Positions 1 through 11,943 of a stretch of 64,000 bases of DNA are shown here, piece after piece. Location: the NCBI GenBank assembly GCA_021904315.1, contig CM038910.1:19096001-19160000 (forward strand), read 5' to 3'. The position numbers and the translations under genes are program-made. The stretch comes from Sphagnum magellanicum (taxonomy: Eukaryota > Streptophyta > Sphagnopsida > Sphagnales > Sphagnaceae). Every line of letters starts with the position of its first letter. Position 1 is the first letter of the stretch. Below the pieces are notes generated by a model. That model made no database searches and was not told where the DNA came from. It saw nothing but the letters and a program-made list of their open reading frames with translations.

Positions 1-2760
1 AGTTTTTGATAAAACCAATTTTTTTTCAATAATCCCAAAATCGATTCTCTCAATTTTGGTACTATTAACAGAAGGGTTGAGTATCTTTTTAATGATAAAA
101 GTGGGTTGGTTTCTTGAAGCTTTCGAATAGTAGTCTCAAAGGATCATTGAAACCTCTCCTCTTTCATCCAATCCATTTGGGTTTTTGGTTTCTGAGGTTA
201 TTTTTCCTTCGAATCTTCGTGAATCATTACTTTATTATAAATTGTCACTACTAAAACCATGTTGATGACGACCTTTTCCTTCTATAGTTCTACAATTGAA
301 CCTTTTCCCTTAAACATTTCTAGAGTTGTTTGCCTATCTATGGTTAAGTGAATCACATATGTAACATCGATAAACAGTTTTACCACCATTAGTTCGGCTT
401 GAACCCTTTCCAAACTAAGTTTCGTTCCCATAAATGTTTGGGCACCTACCTTGTTTATTGAAGTTTTGTTCTTTTCATTCAGTTGATTATTTGGATTATT
501 TGGATTCTAGTGGCAACAATGCTTATTGTGCCCTTTTTTTAACACTAGAAAGACACCAAATCGATGCATTTCCCATCATTATTTATGTTTTATTTCAATG
601 GTTCCAAGAGCTTTTAGTGCTCAATGGGATCACCCATGCCCTCCTCACAAATAATCGTAATTCCTTTGTGTTCAAACAAGTTATTACACTTCATACTGAC
701 AATAACAACCCTCAAGTAAATTACAAGGCTAGCCTTCAAGAAAATAATGAGTAGGTTATCGTCTGCTTTGTGTTACAAACAATTAATTAGCTTTAGAATC
801 CTTTCGTAGTAGACTTATACCTTTTCGATAACACCTTATTTGATGATTCAAAGAGCCATGTAGACTTGTTCATTGGTCTACACAATTTGGTATCATTTAT
901 AAAAAGTTGTTTCCAGCTCTGCAAAAAAACATCTCGAGTGGGATTGCATGAAATTTTAACCCCATTTTGAAATTGCACCTTTCAGCATGAAGTAAAACAG
1001 ATTGACAATGTCAACATCATTCTTTTCTCCATTCGCTTAAATAGCCTTTTGAAACACGTGCACATGTGTGTCACGATTAATTCCAACGATATAAATTGGA
1101 TATGGTAAAGATTTCCTTATGATGTGGGCATTAACGGTTGGACTAGTTGGTGTTGGATACCAAGTTGGTACCCATGGTCTCCAAGGATATCTTGTCCATG
1201 TGCCCATTGGAGGGGTACCACCATAAGGTAGCTTCCACCAAGGTATGGGCCCATAGGAGGTCCACCTAGGGGTCTGCTAAGAGGTTTACTAGGGAGTCCA
1301 CTCAGGATTCTGCCAGAAGGTCCACCTACAAGGTTGATAGAAGGTTTTTAAGAATGTTCACTTAGAGATCCTTTAGGGGGTCCGCTAGGAGGTCCATTCA
1401 AAGGTCCAACAGGGGATCCGCCATGGTGTTCACCTAAAGGTCTACTTTTAGGTCCACCACCTCCATTAAGAAAGACACTCCAACCTTGCCACAGTCCCAT
1501 ACCTTGGATTGGAACCTTAATAAGCAAGAATCAACCTTTAGTAAGTCATTTGTTGCACCTTAAAATTCAGCCATAACTTGTGGTTTGAAAGGTCATCATA
1601 TGTTACCCATGTAATTAGAAAAATCCAATAAATCTCCACTATTTCGCAACGGAAAGTCCATGGATAGTGCCGAAATGATATGAGTTATAATCGGGGCAAA
1701 AGACGAATTCCCAACCATATAGAGATATATTGTTATCTGCCAAGGTGGCATAACTTAAGGTCCTATCAAAGTTGGTTCAACAATTGGGGCATACATGTTA
1801 CTAACTACATATGGGGTTCTTATGTAAGGAATTACAATATTCGGATCAACTACCTCTTGGGTTGGAACCGAAAGACTAAGTGGGTTGGTGGTCAAACAGA
1901 AATATTCGGTACTATCAAAATAATACTTATTGCAAACGCAGGAACTAGTGTAGATAACTGTGGAAGAGGTGTTATGTTTGGGGAAGCAACAAGAACATGG
2001 TTAGAGGGCAATACTTGATTCTATTGGTAGGGACAACTACCAAGTTCATGGCCTATTCCATGACAAAAAGAACAAGTGAAGGGAAAACTCTTACATTGAA
2101 CATTGGTGTTGTTGGGATTTTGAGTTGAAATTCATCTTCATTTGCAAGATTCATTTGCAAAAAATGTCCGTTGTGTGATCCTCCAAATCACCTTGTCGTT
2201 GAAACCGCCTAAGTTCGTGAAATCATTACTTGAATTGAGTAATCTCATCCTCATGAGTATGAAAGTTCGGTGTAATAACCTTTCGGTACCAAAAAGTTGG
2301 GTTTTCAGTAAGGTCCCAAATCGGTTCCCAAGGGGCTTTTAGTTCTACCACATAAGTTGGTTGTTTCCCAGTGACCCTTGAAAGTTTTTATTCTATGTGT
2401 TCAGTAACATCCTCCAACTCTCTTTGTTTTCCACTATGAAAAGTGGCCACATCCTCCTAATCAACTATTGTCAACACCTTGTCCTTATACACATTTGAGG
2501 GCCCTACAAGTCTGCCCTTTATCACCTCCTTCTCTTGTTTTTTCCTCATGTTCCTTGTCAACATAGTTGTCATCTTTCACAAACAAAAGTGGTTCACATG
2601 TCCAATAAAAAATACATATATGTTTTTTTCAATTTTGAACAAAAAAAAAACTTACACAAACAATGAAACTTTTGGAAAAAATATTACCCACTTTTCTTGC
2701 AAAGAAAAATAGCTTCTACTGAATCCCTCAACAAGAGAGCTATTGAACCATAAATCTTAA
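1..2760 (-). pseudogene. Ty3/gypsy gag remnant (element 0)
   Basis: Decayed gag of a Ty3/gypsy retrotransposon on the minus strand, continuing beyond the left edge. In gag order it shows a CCHC zinc knuckle (about 2032-2074, CSFCHGIGHELGSC, spacing C-x2-C-x4-H-x4-C), a Gly/Pro-rich linker (about 1190-1470), and a capsid stretch at about 600-1100 that includes a YYERILKL segment near 791-813. A knuckle upstream of the capsid is also seen in gypsy-2 here. The frame is broken by many stops, most at positions where CAG, CAA or CGA would fit. The capsid differs clearly from gypsy-2 gag, so this is another subfamily. Gag would form the nucleocapsid-like particle; this copy cannot. Confidence 0.7.
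1190..1470 (-). repeat. Gly/Pro-rich coding minisatellite in gag
   Basis: A run of imperfect short repeats, about 12-18 bp each, of the type AGGGGGTCCACCTAGG. On the minus strand it encodes a Gly-Pro-Pro-rich linker between the zinc knuckle and the capsid stretch of element 0. Confidence 0.6.
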
Positions 2761-3319
2761 TTTTGTATTCGCGGTATGGTTGTCAAATGTTAAAGCCCCC
2801 AAGTAAATAACTTAGGGGTTTAGATTCAAGAAAGAATCTTAAACAATTAGTAACATCTATTGCTACAACTTGGATACTAGTTTTTTATCATCTCAAAATA
2901 CTAGTGTTTTAAACAAAAACTTTGACATCTAAAGGAAAATAATGATTCTAATCCAAACAATACATAAAGAGGCAATATTCCACAAATAAAATTTTGATTC
3001 AAAAACAAAATCTCATTTCAAATTACAAAAAAAATTAAAAATAACAAGCTTCAAATTCCTCCTAGAAATCCTTTCTAGAAATCAATGGAACTCCAAAAAA
3101 ATCCCATAAATCTTAACTAATCACTAACATCAATAAAGATAAACCTAATTGGTGTCAGACTAATTTTGGTTTTAAATATAAACATCTAAACTACTTTGGT
3201 ACTCCTTTTCGGTTTCTAATAAATCGATATTAAAAATCGATAGTGGAAATCTGTAATGGAAATCAGTAGTCCAAAATTGGTAGAAACAAAAGTGAATTTT
3301 TATAAAATGAATTTTTGGT
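2761..3319. other. AT-rich junction, no gene seen
   Basis: AT-rich sequence between the 5' side of the minus-strand gag remnant and the start of gypsy-1 homology. It should contain the leader and 5' LTR of element 0, but no second LTR copy is present in the window to define the boundaries, and no convincing primer-binding site was found. Confidence 0.4.
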
Positions 3320-3606
3320 TGTTAACAATATCACAAATGAAGAAGAAGATATCATCTTTGCTATAGAGCTGGAGTTGTTTTCAATAAGAACAATCAATTT
3401 ACCTGAGATAATTCAATCTATGAAAACCACAAATGTGGATATCATGGATATTGGTGTGAAGACTAGTAATTTAAAGCTAAAATCAAAGGTATAGATCATA
3501 GAATAGAAGACAATTGAACAAATATGACTCATAAATAGCTCTAGAGGATAAGGTGTATCTTGAAATGTACTATGTAGTCATTAACCATGGAATGTTGTAG
3601 TGGGTG

Positions 3607-3760
3607 CACTACTACAAAATGTGGGTGCAATTCACTAGTCCCCATTCATTAGACTAGTGAATTCATTACTTCTTCATTGGTCCTCATTCACTACAACCAG
3701 TGAATTCACTTTAAATCCAATGAAATCACTTGGCGTACAAGGACACCGTTTGTTGTAGTG
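3607..3760. mobile_element. CACTA-type MITE in gypsy-1 pol
   Basis: A 154-bp insertion whose ends are CACTACTACAAAA on the left and, on the opposite strand, CACTACAACAAAC on the right. It is flanked by GTG on the left and ATG on the right, a 3-bp target duplication with one change. Gypsy-3 lacks the insertion at the matching place (62735-62755, where GTAGTGG is followed directly by ATAAACTCC on the minus strand), which defines the empty site. No coding capacity. The 5'-CACTA end and 3-bp duplication are the hallmarks of the En/Spm superfamily. Confidence 0.85.
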
Positions 3761-3792
3761 ATGAAACTCCATAAAAAATAAAGGCACATAAA

Positions 3793-5430
3793 TTGCAAAT
3801 AGTTGAATGGATGTTAATTGAAGACCAACAATTGATGAAGCTCAACCTAGGAACTAATGTGAAACCACAGTTGGTGAATATTAATGCACAACTAAAGACA
3901 TGCAAAGTGTTGGAAGTGGAACAACTATTGAAGGAGTTCAAAGATGTTTTTACATGGACATACAATGATTTGAAAGGGATTCCACTAGAGGTGGCACAAC
4001 ACATAATTGAGCTAGATATTACTATACCACTAGCACATCAAGCCATGTACAAATTGAAGCCAAATTATGTTATAGTAGTCAAATAAGATATTGATAAATT
4101 GTTAACAATTGGATTCATCTAATTTATAGAATCTCGCTATATGGTTGTCACCCATAGTAGTAGTACCCAAGAATAATGGAAAACTGTGAATTTGTATAGA
4201 TTTCAAAAAACTAAATGTAACCACAAAAAAGGATCCATACCCATTACCTTTTACATATGAAGTTCTAAACACATGAGTAGGGTATGAAACATATTCCTTC
4301 TTAGATGGGTATTCAAGATATCATCAAATTTATATAGCTCTAAAAGACAAATACAAAATTGCATTTGTTACAAACTAGGGAGCTTTCATGTGGAAGGTGA
4401 TACCATTTGGAGTTTAAAATGGACCTCCAACATATTATAAAGTTGTTATCAAAGCATCTAAAGAATATTTGGACAATTTTATGAATATATTTTTAGATGA
4501 CTTTATAGTGTACAATGACATGGATAGTCATCTATAAAAGCTCAAGTTATGTTTTCAAAAGTGCAAAGAAGATGGCATTAATCTGAATCTAAACAAATGT
4601 GCATTCATGGTATTTTCAAGAATGATCTTGGGTTTTATTGTTTCCAGAGAAAGAAAACTACTAGATCCAATAAAAATACAAGCAATAGTAAACATGCCAC
4701 CACTTAAAATCCACAACAAATTCAAGTATTCAATGGTATGGTACAATTTTATAAATGCTTCACAAAAAAATTTATTGTTATTATGGCACCTATCATTAAA
4801 CTAACCAAAACAACAAAGACTTTTCTTTGGATAAAGGAATGTCAAAAGGCTTGGGAGTTTATCAAACAAAAGTATATTGAAACATCAATATTGATATCAC
4901 CAAACTGGTAGGTGGAGTTTCATGTTCATACATATGCATCATTATTAGCTATAAAAACTATGTTGTCTCAAAATTTGACAAGGAAAACTGATCAATTGGT
5001 GATGTACGCTTCTAGACTTTTGAACAGAGCAAAACAAAATTATAACACAATAAAAAAAGAAGCTTTAGTAATGGTTTTTTCTTTGCACAAGTTTAGACAT
5101 TATTTGTTAGGCAATAAGTTTGTATTTTATGTAAATCATATGGCATTAGTTTATCTAGTCAACAAATCATATGTTTCAAGGATAATAACTAGGTGGTTGT
5201 TATTATTTTTAAAATACAACTTCATAGTAATGTATAAGCTAGGCATAACTAATGTAGTTGCAATTGCATTGTCAAGACCAAGAATTACAAAACCCATAAA
5301 TGTGCCTAATCAAACCATAGATGTAAGTTTGTTTTACACAAAGCTTGAATGGCTGAATAATGTAAAAGATTTTTTGAGAACATGGCAGATTGAAACAACA
5401 TTATTAGTACAACAAAAGTATAAATGGTGA
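3793..5430 (+). pseudogene. Ty3/gypsy reverse transcriptase-RNase H (gypsy-1)
   Basis: Decayed pol segment that would copy the element RNA into DNA. The RT N-terminus is open from 3793 (FKDVFTWTYNDLKGIPLEVA, then ELDITIPLAHQAMYKLKPNY). RT continues through stops and frameshifts to the active-site box FLDDFIVYND near 4490-4515; the two aspartates are kept, with Leu where gypsy-3 has Met. The RNase H domain follows at 4912-5290, with YASRLLNRAKQNYNTIKKEA and a connection segment (ITRWLLLFLKYNF). Integrase lies just downstream. Several stops match C-to-T changes in CAG or TGG codons. The related copies gypsy-2 and gypsy-3 support the assignment. Confidence 0.85.
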
Positions 5431-6486
5431 TGAAAGAACTACATAAAGGACCATTAGGAGGTCATTTTGCAATTGAAATCACGAAGAGGAATATATTAGA
5501 TGTGAGATATTGGTGGCCAACTCTATATAGAGATGTGAATGATTACTGTAGATCTTGTGATGCATACCAAAGAACAAAAGGATTAGCGACTCAAAGTTTT
5601 GCAAAACTAATCACGAGTCTTCCAAAGAAACCATTTATGAAATAGGGATTTGATTATGTGGGGCCAAATAAGCCAACAAACAAATATACAAGAAACAGAT
5701 ACATTTTTGTAGCCATAGATTATGCTACCAAATGGGTGGAAGTAAAAACATTGAAAACCACTACTGTAGTAATAACAACAAAATTTATGTATGAGTGCAT
5801 ATTAACCAAATTTGGATGTCCTTTAATTCTAGTCACAGATCAAGGGGTTCATTTCATTAAGGATATTATTAAGTATTTGACAAATCATTTTTTGTTGAAA
5901 CATGTGAATTCTAAAACCTATTGTTTTCAAGGGAATGGGTAGGATGAGTCTACTAATAAGGCACTTAAGACTCTCTTGACCAAGTTAGTGAAATAAAACA
6001 TATTAAAATGAGCCTATGTCAACAATGTCATTTTCATATAGAACCACATATAAAGTAGCAATAGGGTACACACCATATCAATTAGTGTATGGATTACATC
6101 CATTGATGTCCATAGTGTACATAGTGTTAGTTATTGGTGGCAACTAGAGAGATAATACTTGAGTGAAAGTTTTAATTAACAAAGTTTCAAAATTGGAGAA
6201 GTTGAAGGAAGCTAGAATGCGAGCTACAAAAGCTACTAGCATTCAATAATGGAATAGAGCATTATGGAGTTAAATAAAAAATCCAGAGAGAAGTAGTTCA
6301 ATTTTGGTGATTATGTTATGTGGTTTCTAAAGGGAAATAAGTCACACCTAAGGAAGTTCATTAGGAAATGGTTTGGACCATACAAAAATAGTATGTGTTG
6401 CCAAATAACATTGTGTTATTGGTGACAATTGAAAATTTTGAGATTAATCTTGTGTTGGTCAATGTGAATAAGCTCAAACCATATAA
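5424..6486 (+). pseudogene. Ty3/gypsy integrase (gypsy-1), cut by CACTA insertion
   Basis: Integrase segment that would insert the cDNA into the genome. It starts with the HHCC zinc-binding module (5424-5645; MKELHKGPLGGHF, then YCRSCDAYQR). The catalytic core follows at 5658-5990: first Asp in FVAIDYATKWVE, second Asp in VTDQGVHF, and the Glu in ESTNKA after an in-frame stop. A stop replaces the Trp codon expected before the core (5643-5645). The C-terminal part at 6290-6486 carries FGDYV and NKLKPY motifs, where coding is cut by the CACTA element; the reading continues at 21637. All three catalytic positions can be read, but stops make it non-functional. Confidence 0.85.
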
Positions 6487-6529
6487 CACTACTACAAATC
6501 ATGGTTTTTAAAAGGTTCAAATTGACTAA

Positions 6530-7165
6530 CTTGTCATTTTGATTAATGGATATGTACATTTTGACTAAAGGCTAAGGGTTTGAATGACACATGTATGCGT
6601 TGACTGATCAATTTGACTATAATGATTTATTTGACTATATACACATAATCAAGTTGTACAACCTTAGTCAAATGGCCAATGGTCTTTAGTCAAGTTGAAT
6701 AGTTAATCAAGATGGCCAAAGATCTTTAATCAAAATGACCAATGGTCTTTAATCAAGTTGAACATTTAGTCAAAATGGTCAATGATCCATAATAAAAATA
6801 ACCAATGGTTTTTAGTCAAATTGAACATTTAGTCAAGATGGTAAATGATCTCTAATCAAATATGACATGGTCTATTACCTTATATGTATTTACCTCCTAC
6901 CTATTCATTCACCTATTTATTTAGTTAACTATTTCCCTACCTATTACCCACCCACCCACTTACCTATTATTTACCTACTAACCTATTTACCTATCAACCT
7001 ACATACCTACCTATGTTTTTCACCTTTGTATGACCTACCTACTTACCTACCCACCTACTTACATATTATTTACTTACCTATCCACCCATTTACCTATTTA
7101 ATTTTAACCATTAGGTGTAACCGCGATGTTTAGCCATTATGTTTAACCATTAGATTTGACCATTA
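6530..7165. repeat. Left subterminal repeats of the CACTA element
   Basis: Many short copies of TTTAGTCAAGTTGAAC / ATGGTCAATGAT type sequence (6530-6860), followed by a CCTACCTA-rich low-complexity tract (6890-7090) and a few TTTAACCATTAGG units (7106-7165). The same three classes occur in mirror order near the right end. Arrays of short subterminal repeats are where CACTA transposases bind in known elements. The open frame across the CCTACC tract (YLPTYLPT-type) is low complexity, not a gene. Confidence 0.65.
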
Positions 7166-8769
7166 GGTTTATGTGATGTGACTTTTTGTTCTTTTACTCA
7201 TGGTTCAATGAGGTGATATACTTTGAGGTACATATGCTGTCGGTGAAAGAAAAATGCAAAATGTATCTCTGGATATTAAATTACGTTTATAATTGAAAAC
7301 AAATAATTTGCTTCCTATGCATCATTTATGATTTGGAATTGATAATATACTTTCAAAGTTCAAATTCTTTAAATCCTAGAATCGTATGTTAAACTATCAC
7401 TCACCTAAACTAACTTTTAAGAAATCGACATAATGCTCAATTTGACAATGAACCTCTAATCACTTAAAACATTATTGCCATCATATACGTTATCCAAATT
7501 TAGTTTGCATTAGCTCATTGGAAAGTTAGTCATAAGGTGCACCTATCTACCAAATCTCAAGTCCTACACCTAAATTAGTAAAAAGTTGTGCCATAAAATT
7601 TGAGAAGGTTTTACGAAAATAGAAAACTCAACTTGACAACAAACCTCCAATCATTTAAAACTTGTTGTTGTCATATACATTATCTAAATATAGCTTCCAT
7701 TATCTCATTGGAAAACTAGTTATATGGCACACCTACCTACCAAATTTCAAGCCCTGCACCAAAAAAAAAAAAATGTTACAAAATCTAAAACGTTTTATGA
7801 ATTTTTCTAAGATTTCAAACTCCAAATCTACTCCTACTCATTTTCATTCTTTCAAAGGTATTATTATGATCCAATCTATTCTCCATATTTTCACCATATA
7901 CTAGAATTGATCACTTTCTCCTCCTAAACGAAGTTGTAAAAACAAGTTTTCAAATATTCAAATTGAAAATCATGTATGAAAATAGAAAAATAAATTATCC
8001 CAATTTGCACCTTTAAAGAGAAGGAGAAAGAAGATGTGAAGGAAGACAACAACTTAGTGGCCAATGGAAGCTTCCAAGCTTGGTTGCATTTGGAAAGAAA
8101 AAAAGAAACATCCTTTTCACCTTCTTCCACTTTTCACCCCATAAGATTTTACTTAAATTTATTTTTCCATTAATTTTAGGGTTTTGTTTTACCATGGTTT
8201 TAGATCATTACTTCACATCTTTCCTTCCTTTTCATTGACCTATAAATTACAATCACGCATTTCAAGGTACCAAGTCTCCCACACCTTCATCATTATGTTG
8301 ATTTTGATCAAAGATTTTTTCCTTTCCTTGAATTCATGATGTCACTACATGAATACATCTCACAGGCCTCAAGTCGCACAAATGAACGAAAAATTGCCTT
8401 GGGAGTTATCCATAAATTTGACACTAACCTAGCACCCTTGTGATGAAAATCCTGAATCGCGAAAGGTGCATTTTCGTCTCGAAGTCGAACCCCTTTAAGC
8501 TTAGTATTATCAAATTTCTCGAAACTCTTGTACCTTGGTGATTTTGTTACAGGTTAATCTTATTTCTAATGATGAACTTGAAATTGTCAATGAAGGTTTT
8601 ATAAAATTAAAAACACTTCAATTTTTACATGGTATTTCATTCCTAATGTTGGGCATTATCATTGATTACACAACTTGATTTGTTGATTACCTCTTGACAA
8701 CAAGGCAGATTCCTTAGTTCGCACCATTTGACGCATCCTAAATTTCTTGCAATTATGAACTACCATTAT
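7166..8769. other. CACTA interior, no gene seen
   Basis: AT-rich sequence inside the CACTA element. A duplicated segment occurs around 7425-7590 and 7620-7760 (AACTCAACTTGACAA, CATTATCTAAATATAGCTT and similar words recur). No transposase motif or long reading frame was recognised. Confidence 0.45.
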
Positions 8770-9685
8770 TGTTATAACCGTAGCTTTGGGTTTGTGACCA
8801 AAGCAAGGGCTTACAAAGGTGCGAGCCAATAGTGAAACTTGGGAATCACATTTCATGCTCCCGGGAGTGTAGGAGAGTGTGAAGGAATGAACCTTCACAC
8901 TCCCAAATGAGCTCCCATTTTAGGAATTGGAGTCTTGACGGACTCCCAAATTTTCAAAGGGCGATTATAAGGGTCAAACTCATTGGATTGAAGGGTTTCT
9001 TATACCATTAAAAAGTTTTTAGAATTTAAATGTCTAAAATGGGCTTGCATGACCCATTTGGGGTACTTGAAACATAAGTTATGGACAAAAGAAGGGCCGA
9101 AAGTCAAATTGCCAATTTGATTTTTGACTATTAAAAGTTGGAAATTGCCCCGATTTACTTATGTGTAGGTTGCCTTCCACATACTGTTGGAAAGTTCAAT
9201 GAAAATTACAACTTTGCTTTTGACCTCACTTCAATTAAAGGTTTGCATAAGAAGTTATAAGCCTGCAAAGTCATGAGATTCCTAATTTCGAAAATTTCGG
9301 GACTCCCAACTTGGGAATCTGGGGACAAAATGACATTCAGGTGTAGGCCCCGTGGCCAAGCATAGAGAATATTATAAGAGGGAAGGTGGTGGCTTCCCCC
9401 AAATTTGGGATGTGATGAGTTTTATGAATTTGTGTTTGTTCGTGGTTCATTCATGCACCAAAAGTGCTCCAACTACGCATTAACCAACTTGTGTTTGGTT
9501 TGTGCACGTTCATGTGAATAATTGACCCATTTGTCATTCATCCTAGTCCCCATGCCGAAGCTCCAACACGTCCTTCTACCCCCGAAGTGCTATGAGCTAG
9601 GGAGTGTACCCCAACTTTTTATCCTTTTGTTGTTTTCACCTTTGGACTCAAAGTTGAATCTATCAAGGAGTTTGGGGGTGCATCA
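8770..9685 (+). mobile_element. Solo LTR, family S, copy 1
   Basis: A 916-bp sequence starting TGTTATAACC and ending GGGGTGCATCA, flanked on both sides by a perfect ATTAT duplication (8765-8769 and 9686-9690). TG...CA ends with a 5-bp target duplication and no internal coding mark it as a solo LTR left by recombination between two LTRs. A TATA-like TATTATAAGAGGG lies near 9369. Three related copies occur at 30689, 54073 and 61253. It lies inside the CACTA element, so it inserted later. Confidence 0.88.
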
Positions 9686-9690
9686 ATTAT

Positions 9691-10239
9691 GGCATAACCT
9701 AAGATTCAACATGTACTTGTAGCTCTTCCTTGAACTTCTCCATAACTTGAATAAAAAATTCATTCATCATGAAATCCATGTTGCAATTGCCACCTTATTA
9801 CCCTAGTCATTTTAATTATTATGTATTTTTGAATTAATCCTATGTTATTATAATGCTTGAAGATTATTTTATATCCATCAGACCCTTTAGTTGCTTCAAG
9901 AATCTCAAATCATCCTTAGTTATGCAACTATCCATTAAATACCAAAACGAAACCAACATTTTATCAAACATTATAAATTTTTTTGTTTGTTTTTAACCCC
10001 AACCTTCTACATAATTTTCACCTTCAATCACATAATTGAAATTATATAATTATGATTACCAGCTTTTGTAGAGGAAGATAATCAAATTTCGAAACAAAAA
10101 CAACCCCCACGCAATTATGTGCACCCATCATTCCTCATTCTAACATGAAATTACTAAAAACCCAAATAGTTTTATCACACCACAATAACCCTAATGTAAT
10201 TCTTGAAAATTGAAACCACTGCACATGGCTATGTTAGTG
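9691..10239. other. CACTA interior, no gene seen
   Basis: AT-rich sequence between the solo LTR and the tandem array. No reading frame or repeat structure was recognised. Confidence 0.4.
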
Positions 10240-11116
10240 GGGCTCACAATTTAACCAAATTTCAACCATTAAATTAAATTTAAATTTAACCACTAAGTTT
10301 AACCATTATGTTTAGCCATTAAATTTGGCATTAGGTTTAGCTTAAGTTGAACCATTAAATTTGGCCAATAGATATAACCACGAAGTATAGCTTAAGTTTA
10401 GCCATTATGTTTAGTCATTATATTTATCCATTAAATTTAACTTAGGTTTAGTCATGAAATTTAGCCATTAGGTTTATCAACTACATTTAACCATTAGATT
10501 TAGTTACTATGTTTAACTAAGGTTTAGCCATTGTTTAAATAATTAAATTTAGCCACTAAATTTACTTATTACTTTAAGTCACTAAGTTTAACCACTAGGT
10601 TTAACCATTATTTTAAGTCACTCAATTTAACCATCATTTTTTATCACTAAGTTTAGCCACTAATTCAAATCATTGAGTTTAGCCATTAGGTTTAGCCATT
10701 AATTTAAATCATTGAATTTAGCCAATATTTTAAGTCACTAAGTTTAGCCACTAGGTTTAACCATTACTTTAAGCCGTTAAATTTAACCATTACTTTAAAT
10801 CACTAAATTTAACCACTAAATTTAACCAATACTTTAAGTTATTGAGTTTAGCCACTAGGTTTAGCCATTAGGTTTAGCTAATAATTTAAGCCACTAAGTT
10901 TAGCCACTAGGTTTAGTCATTACTTTAAATCACTAAATCTAGCCACTAAATTTAATCATTAGGTTTAGTCATTACTTTAAATCATTGAGTTTAATCATTA
11001 GGTTTAGCCATTACTTTATGTCATTGAGTTTAGCCATTAATTTATGTCAATGAATTTAACCATGAGGTTTAACCATTACTTTGAGTAACTAAATTTAACC
11101 ATTAGGTTAGTTAATA
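10240..11116. repeat. 12-13 bp tandem array, TTTAGCCATTAGG type, left part
   Basis: Dozens of degenerate units such as TTTAGCCATTAGG, TTTAACCACTAAG and TTTAAATCACTAAA run head to tail. The array is split by gypsy-2 and resumes at 20835. The unit superficially resembles plant telomere sequence (GGTTTAG occurs), but the 12-13 bp period and CCATTA/CCACTA core do not fit telomeric DNA. Confidence 0.85.
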
Positions 11117-11755
11117 TGGTAGAAGTGAAATTTAAATTCTTGTAGAATATTTCACATTACTATAACAACATCTTTGCATTTCACATATAGGTTCATTATT
11201 TCTATCTTAAATTTCAACAAACTTAACACTACAATTCATTCCAACATCATCTTCATGGTTATTGCATATAACTAGAATTTACACTTTAGAATACATTGTA
11301 AAAAACTCCAAAAACAAGATTATAATTCATTTTCATCATAATCTAACATTATAGAAAATTCACACAAAAGATGAACATAGAATTCACTATAGAAGTATGT
11401 GTTTTTATGTATTATTGAAAACATGAATATCAATTACAGCATAATCCCATGCTTTGTTAAAAAAAATCCCGAAACAACATTTAAAATTTGTGTTATTTGA
11501 AACGGAATCTATGGTTTTTTACTATAAGTACCTCCAACTCTCCTATTCTTGTTTTTAAAAAAAACTCCATGTTTCATCTTCTCCTCCTCCTCTATTATTT
11601 TCCAAAACTCTCCCCCTTTTGAACCATTCCAAGTCACATCATTATGATCCAAAACAACAAGAATTCAAAATTAAAATTAACAAAATTCTTTTATTAGTCC
11701 ATATCGTAATTGCCTTGTTCATCCTAAATCACTTACTAAGCTTACCCCTTTAACA
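11117..11755 (-). repeat. 3' LTR of gypsy-2
   Basis: 639 bp. Read on the minus strand it starts TGTTAAAGGGG and ends CTTCTACCA. It aligns along its length with 20196-20829 and, more distantly, with the gypsy-1 LTR at 25547-26177. Confidence 0.9.
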
Positions 11756-11943
11756 TCACCCATTCTATACTTTGGATTCCATCCCAAAAATCTTTATAAA
11801 ACAACGGAAATGAAATAATAGTATGTTATATCCTTTTAAACATCTATTTCCCCTATCACAATGTTGTAATCCCAATCTACACAAAAACCAGTGGTTTTAT
11901 ATTTACGTTTTGCTCTAGAGTTCTAATCTCTTCCCCCACTAAT

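Noticed and set aside
6867..7133. Open frame with repeated Tyr-Leu-Pro-Thr residues
   Set aside because: Produced by a CCTACCTA low-complexity tract in the CACTA subterminal region; the mirror tract lies near the other end.
10240..11116. Interstitial telomere-like array (GGTTTAG words)
   Set aside because: The unit is 12-13 bp with a CCATTA/CCACTA core, not the 7-bp plant telomere repeat.
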